Shown piece after piece: positions 8,793-15,764 of a stretch of 64,000 nucleotides of DNA (position 1 is its first letter; every line of letters begins with the position of its first letter). The stretch spans positions 1-64,000 of the forward strand of contig JAXLQL010000010.1 in the NCBI GenBank assembly GCA_046331625.1, given 5' to 3'. The translations under genes were made by a program, and so were the position numbers. The DNA is from JAXLQL01 sp046331625 (lineage in GTDB: Bacteria > Acidobacteriota > Terriglobia > Bryobacterales > Bryobacteraceae). Below the pieces are notes generated by a model. It saw only the letters and a list, made by a program, of their open reading frames with translations, was not told where the DNA came from and did not search any database.

Positions 8793-8798
8793 TACAAT
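8793..8798 (+). promoter_or_regulatory. -10-like box TACAAT upstream of ribH
   Basis: TACAAT followed by G, immediately before the perfect hairpin at 8799-8820. A transcript from this box would begin inside the hairpin, so the box and the hairpin may be alternative signals. It suggests that ribH-nusB can be expressed independently of ilvD. No clear -35. Confidence 0.4.
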
Positions 8799-8820
8799 GG
8801 AGGCTGTTTTCACAGCCTCC
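8799..8820 (+). promoter_or_regulatory. Perfect 9 bp hairpin between ilvD and ribH
   Basis: GGAGGCTGT-TTTC-ACAGCCTCC is a fully paired 22-base inverted repeat starting 15 bases after the ilvD stop and ending 6 bases before the likely ribH ATG at 8827. Without a trailing U-run it is more likely an mRNA processing, stability or translational element than a terminator. It does not resemble an FMN riboswitch. It contains the alternative ATG at 8797 on its upstream edge. Confidence 0.5.
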
Positions 8821-8826
8821 TCCTCC

Positions 8827-9315
8827 ATGCCCCACAAGATCCACGAAGGTTCGCTCGACGCGCGCGGACTCAGGTTTGCCCTCATCGTCTCGCGCTTCAA
8901 CAGCTTCATTACTGACAGGCTGTTGGCGGGTGCGATCGACGCGTTGAACCGCAGCGGGGCTCGCGAACAAGACGTGGAGATCGTGCGCGTACCGGGCTCG
9001 TGGGAGATGCCCGTGGTGGCGGCAGAGTTGGCGCGCCAGAAGAAACACGATGCGCTCATCTGCCTCGGCTGCGTCATTCGCGGCGAGACTCCGCACTTCG
9101 ACTACGTTGCCGGCGAAGCCGCAAAAGGCTTGGGGAACGTCGCGGCGCAGCACGGCGTTCCGGTGGCATTCGGCGTTCTGACAACGAACACGCTCGAGCA
9201 GGCCGTCGACCGCGCTGGCGCCAAGAGCGGCAACAAGGGATTCGACGCGGCGATGACCGCGGTCGAGATGGCGAGCCTGCTACGCGGACTGCGTGCGGGC
9301 TCGAAGTCGAAGTAA
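8827..9315 (+). CDS. ribH: 6,7-dimethyl-8-ribityllumazine synthase
   Basis: Condenses 5-amino-6-ribitylaminouracil with 3,4-dihydroxy-2-butanone 4-phosphate, the penultimate riboflavin step. 162 residues from MPHKIHEG; typical length. Family signatures: VSRFNSFITDRLL, VPGSWEMPV, GCVIRGETPHFDYV (substrate-binding loop) and FGVLTTNT. An alternative ATG at 8797 would add ten residues unlike any RibH and overlaps the hairpin, so 8827 is preferred. nusB follows nine bases after the stop, a common ribH-nusB order. Confidence 0.96.
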   Translation: MPHKIHEGSLDARGLRFALIVSRFNSFITDRLLAGAIDALNRSGAREQDVEIVRVPGSWEMPVVAAELARQKKHDALICLGCVIRGETPHFDYVAGEAAKGLGNVAAQHGVPVAFGVLTTNTLEQAVDRAGAKSGNKGFDAAMTAVEMASLLRGLRAGSKSK

Positions 9316-9324
9316 CCCGGCGCA

Positions 9325-9747
9325 ATGCCTTCCCGATTCAAGTCGCGGCAACAGGCGCTCCAAACGCTGTTCCTGGCCGACGTGCGTAAGCTCGCCATTC
9401 ACGAGGCAATCGCGCAATACTACGGTTCGCTATCGTCCGAAGAAGGCTTGCCCGCCGAAGAACCGGATCCGTTCGGCGAAGATCTCGCCAAAGGCGCTTC
9501 GGCGCAGGCCGCGGCGATTGACGAAGTGATCGCCCGCCACTCCGCGCATTGGCGGCTCGAGCGGATGCCCGCGGTGGATCGCAACATCCTGCGGCTGGCG
9601 GTCTACGAAATGAAGAGCATGCCTACGCCTTCCGCCGTGGTGATCGATCAGGCGCTCGAGTTGGCGCGGCGCTTCTCGAGCGACGAGTCGCTGGGGTTCT
9701 TGAACGGCGTGCTCGACGCGATCAACAAGGAACTGCGCCCGTTGTGA
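9325..9747 (+). CDS. nusB: Transcription antitermination factor NusB
   Basis: Binds boxA RNA with NusE (S10) in rRNA antitermination. 140 residues, helical. It starts SRFKSRQQALQTLFLAD, the usual R-x-x-A-x-Q-x-L-F pattern, and ends with the conserved ERMPAVDRNILRLAVYE and AVVIDQALELARRFSSDE. It follows ribH closely, and its stop overlaps the GTG of the next gene as GTGA, so three genes form one unit. Confidence 0.95.
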   Translation: MPSRFKSRQQALQTLFLADVRKLAIHEAIAQYYGSLSSEEGLPAEEPDPFGEDLAKGASAQAAAIDEVIARHSAHWRLERMPAVDRNILRLAVYEMKSMPTPSAVVIDQALELARRFSSDESLGFLNGVLDAINKELRPL

Positions 9748-10559
9748 GCGCGCCCGAGCCTTGGATCTGCGTGACCTGCGGCGTGCAGTACAACACCTCC
9801 GAGCAGCCGCCGACGCAGTGCCCGACTTGCGAGGATCCGCGCCAGTACCTTCGCCACGGCGGCCAGGAATGGACCACGCGGACCGCGCTCGAGGTGGTGC
9901 ACCGCAACGCGATCGAGGAAGAAGAACCCGGCCTGTGGTCGATCCACACCCAACCGGTGTTCGCCATCGGCCAGCGCGCGTTCTTCGTGAAGACCGCCGA
10001 AGGCAACCTGCTGTGGGACTCGGTGAGCCTCGTGGATGACGCCACCGTCGCGCGCGTGCGCGAACTCGGCGGCGTTCGCGCGATCGCGATTTCGCATCCG
10101 CATTACTACTCGAGCGTGGTCGATTGGAGTGACGCTTTCGGCGGCGCTGAGATCTGGATCCACGAAGCGGACCGGCAGTGGGTGCAGCGCAACTCTTTGG
10201 CGCTTCGATTCTGGAGCGGCGAGCAGCACCCGTTGTTCGGCGGACTCTCGCTGATTCACTCGGGCGGGCACTTCGACGGCTACCAAGTCGCGTTGTGGCC
10301 CGCGGGCGCCCAAGGCAAGGGCGTGCTCCTGGCCGGCGACCAACCGCAGGTTTGTCTCGACCGCAAGTGGGTCACGTTCATGTACAGCTATCCGAACTGG
10401 ATTCCGCTGGGCCCGGGCGCGGTGAGGCGAATCGCCGCTGGCCTCGCGCAGCTCGAATTCGATCGCATGTACGGCGCCTTCGGCCGGCACCTGATGAGCG
10501 GCGCCAGACAGACGATCGCGCGTTCCGCGGAGCGCTATCTGCGCGCGATCGCCGAGTGA
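9744..10559 (+). CDS. MBL-fold protein with N-terminal rubredoxin-like zinc ribbon
   Basis: 271 residues from a GTG that overlaps the nusB stop. Residues 7-30 hold a C-x2-C...C-x2-C knuckle (CVTCGV, QCPTC), as in rubredoxin-like zinc ribbons. The rest resembles metallo-beta-lactamase-fold hydrolases (RAIAISHPHYYSS, LSLIHSGGHFDGY, GVLLAGDQPQV). The canonical HxHxDH becomes HPHYYSS, so the second metal site is incomplete, while the later GGHFDG and AGDQ elements are kept. Function is unknown; it could be a redox or sensor variant. Strict coupling to nusB is noteworthy but may be lineage-specific gene order. Confidence 0.75.
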   Translation: MSAPEPWICVTCGVQYNTSEQPPTQCPTCEDPRQYLRHGGQEWTTRTALEVVHRNAIEEEEPGLWSIHTQPVFAIGQRAFFVKTAEGNLLWDSVSLVDDATVARVRELGGVRAIAISHPHYYSSVVDWSDAFGGAEIWIHEADRQWVQRNSLALRFWSGEQHPLFGGLSLIHSGGHFDGYQVALWPAGAQGKGVLLAGDQPQVCLDRKWVTFMYSYPNWIPLGPGAVRRIAAGLAQLEFDRMYGAFGRHLMSGARQTIARSAERYLRAIAE

Positions 10560-10571
10560 CGCTCGCTCTGG

Positions 10572-11150
10572 CTACTTCTTTTCCTTCGCCGGACTGATCA
10601 TGATGTGCGCGCCCGCCGTCCCCGGATACATCAACCACGGAGCTGTGCCCGGCGTGGTGGAAAGGCCCGTCGATTCAGGCGTCGCATACGGTACGTAGAC
10701 CACCCACCGCAGATAGGAGTCCACCATCTCGCCTTTCGCGGCGTCGAAGCTCGACCCGGTGAGCACATAGAGCATGCGCGGTTCGCGAGGCAGTTTCACC
10801 TTGCCCTCGTCCACTTCCTTCCAGCGCTGTTCGTGGCGGGCGTTGCCCTTGAGAGTGGCGTTCAGTTCGCGGCCGCGAGCCATGAACGGCTCGAGGTCTT
10901 TGTGGTAGCAAGCGACGCTGATGCCCTTCACGGCGGGATCGTCGGCGAGGCAGATGAGGTCGTTGGTTCCCTGGCGAAGCGTGACCACTTCGCCCTTCGA
11001 GTTGTACCCGAGAACGGTTGCGGCGGCGCGGCGTTCTTTCGGAGCGGCAAGTATCGACGACGCGATCTGCTCGGCGGGTGGAGCAACGTCCACGGCGAGC
11101 AGCGAGGAAGAACAGGCGGCGAAGGTAAGGATAGCAATATGAATTTTCAT
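10572..11150 (-). CDS. Secreted protein of unknown function
   Basis: 192 residues from MKIHIAILTF, giving a signal peptide of ~20 residues ending near SLLAVDVA; an upstream start at 11171 would add seven residues before the positive n-region. I do not recognise a family. The mature part contains AATVLGYNSKGEV and LICLADDPAVKGISVACYHKDLEPFMARGREL, and ends in a Gly/Pro-rich stretch (TPGTAPWLMYPGTAGAH). It converges on the MBL-fold gene with a 12 bp gap and has no operon partner. Confidence 0.7.
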   Translation of the reverse strand: MKIHIAILTFAACSSSLLAVDVAPPAEQIASSILAAPKERRAAATVLGYNSKGEVVTLRQGTNDLICLADDPAVKGISVACYHKDLEPFMARGRELNATLKGNARHEQRWKEVDEGKVKLPREPRMLYVLTGSSFDAAKGEMVDSYLRWVVYVPYATPESTGLSTTPGTAPWLMYPGTAGAHIMISPAKEKK

Positions 11151-11174
11151 TCGGAAATCACTCCATGTCACAGC

Positions 11175-11410
11175 TTACACCGGGTCGAGCCCCGCCTCGC
11201 GAACTACCCGCGCCAATAGTGCGGCAAGTGGCGCAGCGTAGCGCGAGATTCGGAAGCCGAATGGCGCTGGGGTGCGCAGCCCGCCGAGATCCGCGGGATG
11301 GCCCCTTGGGCCAGCAGTTCCCACAGGAAGTGGCCAGCGCAGCGATTCGAGCAACAGAGCAAGCTCGGAGTCAGAGCAGCATGGACTCCAGGCATCTCCC
11401 GCGGATCGGA
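11175..11410 (-). other. Possible gene-end remnant with no start codon
   Basis: The 355 bp gap between 11150 and 11506 has one open minus-strand frame of about 80 codons ending at 11175, closed upstream by stops and lacking a usable start. It includes ELALLLESLRWPLP and PAPFGFRISRYAAPLAALLA, with moderately GC-rich third positions. It may be the C-terminal stub of a lost gene; I do not recognise the family. It may also be chance. Confidence 0.25.
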
Positions 11411-11505
11411 GGCGTATTCACTATCGCTACTCGGGCCCTCTATCCCAGTTGGTGCCTCAGTAAGACGTCGCTGATCTGCCGATCTGTTACGCTCGAGGAG
11501 CGGCG

Positions 11506-12015
11506 ATGAAGTACCTTTGGAATTGTTTCTGGTTGACTGTTCCGATCCTGGTAATGAACGTCGCGCTCGCGAGCCGCCTGCCTCAGGCCTACCAGCCCTC
11601 GTTCTTTTGGCGCGACATACCTCGCTCGGTCGCCATTGGGGAAAAAGTGTCCCGAACTGTCCTTTTTCTCACGTTGCTCTTGATTCCCCTAAGCATCGCG
11701 ACATCCCGCCAGAGGGCCGGATTGGCCCTCTATGCCGTCGGAGTGCTGATCTACTTTGGGGCGTGGGCCATGCAGATATGGTTCCCGCAAGCGGAGTGGA
11801 GCAGGAGCCGCCTCGGCTTTATGGCGCCCGCCTGGACCCCAGCGGGGTGGCTGGCTGGTATTGCCCTATTGGGCGACAACCTCTACGTCGGAATGACCTA
11901 CCACCCCTGGATGTTTCTGGCTCTTTCGCTGGTCTTCCTGATGTTCCACAACGCGCACGTCGCGATCGTTTACTCGCGGATTCATACGCAGCTTCCCTCC
12001 GCGAGAATCGAATGA
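11506..12015 (+). CDS. Small integral membrane protein of unknown function
   Basis: 169 residues with four or five hydrophobic segments (about 5-23, 47-66, 72-92, 104-125 and 130-152); the loop QIWFPQAEWSRSRLGFM separates the middle segments. ATG at 11506 follows GAGGAGCGGCG, an acceptable ribosome-binding site. No family recognised. It is followed directly by a HicA remnant in the same frame after the stop, and stands at the edge of a repeat-rich region. Confidence 0.65.
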   Translation: MKYLWNCFWLTVPILVMNVALASRLPQAYQPSFFWRDIPRSVAIGEKVSRTVLFLTLLLIPLSIATSRQRAGLALYAVGVLIYFGAWAMQIWFPQAEWSRSRLGFMAPAWTPAGWLAGIALLGDNLYVGMTYHPWMFLALSLVFLMFHNAHVAIVYSRIHTQLPSARIE

Positions 12016-12240
12016 CGCCGCCAATCCAGTGACCTCATTCGGAAGTTGGAATCCGAAGGCTGGGTGCTCCGTTCCACACGCGCCAGTCATCGTCGGTTCA
12101 AGCATTCGAGTAAACCTCTTGTCGTCACCGTGCCCGGGATCCAGGAAGGGATGTGCCCCGGCACTCTTCGGGCTATCCTGAACGCAACGGATTCGGAAGG
12201 AGATGCCCAGTCACTCCGTTCGACACCTTTTCGACACCCG
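12016..12240 (+). pseudogene. HicA-type mRNA interferase toxin remnant
   Basis: The frame reads LIRKLESEGWVLRST, ASHRRFKHSS, PLVVTVPG and PGTLRAILNAT in order, matching the dsRBD-like HicA toxin (LL..GW.L.R.RGSHH..KH.....VTVP...L..GTL..IL). The active-site His region is ASH instead of GSH. There is no ATG/GTG start: the frame is opened by the stop of the upstream membrane protein, and the first start-like codon is a TTG at 12046, inside the first helix. The C-terminus runs on into repeat DNA. No HicB antitoxin gene is recognisable. Probably a decayed toxin gene. Confidence 0.6.
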
Positions 12241-12660
12241 AGCACACGACCCACAAACGGATCATGCCGCTCCCGCCCTTGGCCAGGAACGCCATCCCGT
12301 GCGCTGCAAATTTCGTAACCCCAATCCGTCCAGTCACATCCCGGGATTGATTATGCGCGCACCGCTGGTGCCGGCCTAGGCTGAGATCGTGGACCCGCTC
12401 CACACGTTCTATGACATCCGAGCCGAACATCTTCTCACGCCATAACTGCCGACTGGAGGCGCCGCTCCGCCCCGTTGCCCCCATTCGGCAGATCTTGGAC
12501 GTTGCGCCAACGTGGATCTCGTGAGAAAAAACGAACCCAACCGTCCTCCACCGCTCCACCGGTCTTTGACAATCGACACTCTACATAGCGGGTCGCGGAC
12601 GACATTGGTTAGTAACCGTTACGCGCCTGCCCTGCTCGGCGGCGCAACGAGACGAACCCA
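12219..12660 (+). repeat. Degenerate repeat block A
   Basis: Gene-poor DNA containing motifs that recur at 13.3-13.75 kb: TTCGACACCTTTTCGACACCC (12219), a ~75 bp stretch at 12342-12415 centred on CTGAGATCGTGGACCCG, and ACGAACCCA at 12531 and 12652. These motifs are shared with the block downstream of the unknown gene at 12697-13338. No reading frame here looks coding. Nature unknown: possibly decayed small mobile elements or dispersed intergenic repeats. Confidence 0.55.
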
Positions 12661-12696
12661 TCAGGGCCGTCAAGAAAACCGGCGTTCCGGGCACGA

Positions 12697-13338
12697 TTAC
12701 GGCGACGGGCCAAGCTTCGTCTTTCTCCACTCAATGTAGTCAGCCAACTCGCACAGTTCGATGTATCCCGCCGGCTCTGGATCGGCTGGAAGCTCGGCGA
12801 CCTCGACATGGCAAATGTCGAGTGCCGCTGAGCGCTCTCCAAGGCCTGTGTCCAAAATTACGAGAACAGCGTTGCATGCCTGTCTCTGATCGAGAGAATC
12901 AAACTCCGCGATGCCAACCCGAATGCCGAGATCATGGGGACGCGATTCGCTTTCTAGCGGCAGAAACCACATCTCGCGCGGATCGAACGGCATCCCTTCA
13001 TACGAGGTGACGAAGCTGAAGCCCATGGGTGGCTTGAGTGCCACGAACACCCATCCAGCGATGCTGGGCGCTTGCTCGACAAGCAACTCGACCGTGTGGA
13101 ATGCCGGCGTATGCCCCTCGGCGGTGATGATGAACTCCCGAACCGGATTCGCGCTGGCTGACAGTTCAAACCACAAATGCGCGTCGATCTCCTTGAGTCG
13201 TCCAAGGGCGAGGTCCCAGAGCGACTCTTCGGGATCGGAAAGCTCAGCGAGCGCCGAGCGGTGATCGCTGAACCAACTCCAGAAAGCAGCGATCTTGATC
13301 GAGTCTTCCACCTCTTGATTGTATTTCCCTTGGCCCAA
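12697..13338 (-). CDS. Conserved-looking protein of unknown function between repeat blocks
   Basis: 213 residues, acidic and soluble-looking, no signal or membrane segment. N-terminus: IAAFWSWFSDHRSALAEL; middle: LWFELSASANPVREFIIT, IAGWVFVALKPPMGF; C-terminal part: SAALDICHVEVAELP and CELADYIEWRK. I recall no firm family name. Single soluble acidic genes in repeat-rich islands are often immunity or toxin-partner proteins, but nothing here proves that. It is flanked on both sides by related repeats. Confidence 0.6.
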   Translation of the reverse strand: MGQGKYNQEVEDSIKIAAFWSWFSDHRSALAELSDPEESLWDLALGRLKEIDAHLWFELSASANPVREFIITAEGHTPAFHTVELLVEQAPSIAGWVFVALKPPMGFSFVTSYEGMPFDPREMWFLPLESESRPHDLGIRVGIAEFDSLDQRQACNAVLVILDTGLGERSAALDICHVEVAELPADPEPAGYIELCELADYIEWRKTKLGPSP

Positions 13339-13348
13339 TCGTCAGCCA

Positions 13349-13745
13349 TTCGACACTTTTCGACACCCTCCACGACCTGTCGGGCCCGCGACAGAACGAA
13401 CCCAAGCGCCCAGGCTCGTCTACTCCATGCTCGATTCGACAAGCACCGACACCGCAGAGCGGCCAAACGGAACCAGCGGGACAAAAGCGAAACCATCGCG
13501 TCGGACTCGGATCCAACTCGACACTTTCGACACCCCGCGCCCGGAGACTCGAGAAGGAACGAACCCATTCCAGGCTCGGCCCGGCGGTCAGTTGACTCCC
13601 GCGCGGCGACTGCCCCGTCCAGTTCGTGTCATGGGAAAATCCTAATTCCATCGCCCTCAATCAGATCCCGGGATCGATTGTGCAAGCGCCGCTGGTCCCG
13701 CCCTTACCCTGAGATCGTGGACCCGTTCCACACGCTCTTTGGCAA
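13349..13745 (+). repeat. Repeat block B: tandem TCGACAC/ACGAACCCA units and a copy of the block A sequence
   Basis: Two similar units lie 168 bp apart. Each has TCGACACTTT(T)CGACACCC (13349; 13517), about 30 bp later AACGAACCCA (13395; 13558), then CCAGGCTCG. A third part, 13670-13743, is a diverged copy of 12342-12415 (shared CTGAGATCGTGGACCCG, TCCACACG). Together with block A they bracket the gene at 12697-13338. No coding sequence is seen in this 538 bp gap. Confidence 0.6.
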
Positions 13746-13876
13746 TTGAAGATCACCTTCCGCTGCGGCAGTCCACACACCGGCCACGAGGCACGACTGA
13801 GGAGTTTTCCAGACTGGTTTCGACCTTACTGAACGAACCTGCGGCAACTTCGGGCCTGCGCCGGTATCCTGCTCCT

Positions 13877-14203
13877 ATGCCTATGCGATATCGGAAGTCG
13901 GAAGAGATCGAGAACCTTCTTGATCGACTTCGCGACGTCTACGGCGATCATTCCCTCGAGCCGTATGGCGACTGGGACGATCCGACATCGGTTGGATTCC
14001 GAGTCAGTGGGATCCCGGTCACGTTTTCCGTCCTTACGCCGGACGACGTGCAGCGAGGGCGTTTCGACATCCAAATCGAGAAGTACCCTCCGGGAGGAGA
14101 CTATCTCTACTGCGACCCAGCAGTGTCCCTTCCGGAGTTCCTTGAACTCGTCAAGCTTCTTTCCGGACCAGAGGCCAACTGGCCGACAATGAAATTAGGA
14201 TGA
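13877..14203 (+). CDS. Small acidic protein of unknown function
   Basis: 108 residues from MPMRYRKSEEIENLLDRLRDVYG; a second in-frame ATG lies at 13883. The longer frame from 13739 runs through repeat block B and is not credible. The sequence is acidic, with DWDDPTSVGFRVSGIPVTFS and KYPPGGDYLYCDPAVSLPEF. No family recognised and no membrane segment. Its place beside repeats and a toxin remnant fits, but does not prove, an immunity-type protein. Confidence 0.5.
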   Translation: MPMRYRKSEEIENLLDRLRDVYGDHSLEPYGDWDDPTSVGFRVSGIPVTFSVLTPDDVQRGRFDIQIEKYPPGGDYLYCDPAVSLPEFLELVKLLSGPEANWPTMKLG

Positions 14204-14333
14204 ACTCAGCCACGCACTGGCAAGCTGCCAAGACTGGGCTTGTTCGTTGAGGAGCAGGGCTTCCTGTGCACGTGCACTCACAAAACGGGAACCCAGAGAA
14301 GGCAAGGCCAACCTGAAAAAACGAACCGCCGCC

Positions 14334-15725
14334 TTAACCCGCTCCGACGCTTTTCGACGTCCTCTGCCGCCACGCATAAAACACCAACCCCAACCCCATC
14401 AACCCCAACCCCATCAGCGCCGACCTCGGCTGCGTCCACAGCGTGTTCAACACCAGCAACCAGCTCAACCCAACGAACAACCCCGGCACCACCGGATACC
14501 CCACCACCCGGTACGGCCGCTCCGCTTTCGGCATCCGCCGCCGCAACACGAACACCGCCGACGCCGTCAGCCCATAGAACAACCACAACGCGAAAATCGC
14601 GTAGTCCGTCAGCTTGTCATACGACCCCGACAAGCTCAACAACCCGATCCACACCCCCAAGAACAGCGCCGACCCCACCGGCACGCCCTTCGCCGACAAC
14701 TTCGCCAGCGCCCCCGGCAACAGCCCATCCGCCGCCATCGCGTACGAGATCCGCATCGTCGCCGCGAAGCCCGTATGAATCGCGCCCACTGACGAGGTCA
14801 GCATCGCCGCCGCCATCGCGGACACCGTGGCCGCTCCGAAGATCCGCGTCAACATCACCGTCGCCACCGACGAAGAAAGCGGAGCGCTCGCCACCTCCTG
14901 CGGCGTCAGTGCGTAGAAATACGATGCATTCGCGAAAACGTAGACCGAGCCCACGATCAGCGTCGCGAAGAAAAACGCGCGAGGAATGTTGCGCGCCGGG
15001 TCGCGGACCTCGCCCACCATCGGCGCCAGATTCGCCCAGCCCTGATAGCCCCACAACGCCCCCATCATCGCCGCCCCGAATCCCACCAGCCCGCCGCGCG
15101 CGGCCGCGTCCACGCCTTCGCACTTCCCCGCAGCGCCTGACATCGCGTAGTGAGCCCAGTTCCCATCGGCGAAAACGAACGCCAGTATCCCGGTGCCTCC
15201 CACAACGATCACCTTGATCGCCGTGAGCACTCCGGCCACTTTGCCCGTCGTCTTCACCGGCGCGCAGTTCACCAGCGTCACCAACGCCATCGTGACGAGC
15301 GAAGCCAACTGAATCCGCGACAGTCCGCCGAGCCCAGGCCCATCCAGCGCGCCCCCAGTCACGATGTTGAAGAAGATCGCCGCCGCCACCGCCTGTGCCG
15401 CATGCGCGCCCACGCGCGAGATCAGCACTTGCGTCCAACCTTGCAGAAACGCGATCCGCGGACCGTACGCCTCGCGCAGGAAAACATACTCGCCGCCCGC
15501 GCGCGGCAACATCGCGGCCAGCTCTGAGAACGTCAGCGCTCCGGCCAACACCAGCAACCCGGCGCCGAACCAGGCCGCCAGAACCAGGAGAGGAGAGTCG
15601 ACATTGCACGTCATGATGCGCGCTTTGATGAACACGCCGGTGCCGATCGTATTCGACACGTTCACCGCGATCGCACCCGCGAGGCCGAGACCTCGCACCA
15701 GACCGGGACTGTTTGGCGCACTCAT
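14334..15725 (-). CDS. APC-superfamily amino-acid permease
   Basis: 463 residues, about 12 membrane segments. The first helix carries the APC substrate-binding glycine motif (SNTIGTGVFIKARI). PRAGGEYVFLREAYGP, GYQGWANLAPMVGEVRDPARN and RRRMPKAERPYRVVGYP are typical of the basic/neutral amino-acid branch. Near the C-terminus an exact MGLGLMGLGL repeat is encoded by a short direct DNA repeat near 14386. It is divergent from the aminotransferase at 15763, with which it may be functionally paired. Confidence 0.9.
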   Translation of the reverse strand: MSAPNSPGLVRGLGLAGAIAVNVSNTIGTGVFIKARIMTCNVDSPLLVLAAWFGAGLLVLAGALTFSELAAMLPRAGGEYVFLREAYGPRIAFLQGWTQVLISRVGAHAAQAVAAAIFFNIVTGGALDGPGLGGLSRIQLASLVTMALVTLVNCAPVKTTGKVAGVLTAIKVIVVGGTGILAFVFADGNWAHYAMSGAAGKCEGVDAAARGGLVGFGAAMMGALWGYQGWANLAPMVGEVRDPARNIPRAFFFATLIVGSVYVFANASYFYALTPQEVASAPLSSSVATVMLTRIFGAATVSAMAAAMLTSSVGAIHTGFAATMRISYAMAADGLLPGALAKLSAKGVPVGSALFLGVWIGLLSLSGSYDKLTDYAIFALWLFYGLTASAVFVLRRRMPKAERPYRVVGYPVVPGLFVGLSWLLVLNTLWTQPRSALMGLGLMGLGLVFYAWRQRTSKSVGAG

Positions 15726-15758
15726 GCTCGAAGTGGACTACGTTATCACGCCTCCCGC

Positions 15759-15764
15759 TACAAT
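15759..15764 (+). promoter_or_regulatory. -10-like box TACAAT overlapping the aminotransferase start region
   Basis: TACAATG here contains the first possible ATG (15763) of the aminotransferase. If the box is a real -10, transcription would begin near 15771 and translation would use the second ATG at 15775 with a leader of only a few bases. The same heptamer stands before ilvD and ribH. Confidence 0.45.

Noticed and set aside
8799..8820. Hairpin before ribH considered as an FMN riboswitch
   Set aside because: The region is far too short and lacks the six-helix RFN elements.
7045..9153. Long minus-strand open frame of about 700 codons over ilvD and ribH
   Set aside because: It is the antisense shadow of ilvD and ribH in GC-rich DNA; composition is His/Asp/Arg-rich with no family resemblance.
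13349..13583. Tandem units considered as a CRISPR or attachment site
   Set aside because: Only two units, spacing 168 bp, no integrase or tRNA gene nearby.
14352..14372. CGACGCTTTTCGACGTCC, similar to the motif in repeat blocks A and B
   Set aside because: It lies within the last codons of the permease gene and lacks the companion motifs; probably coincidence.
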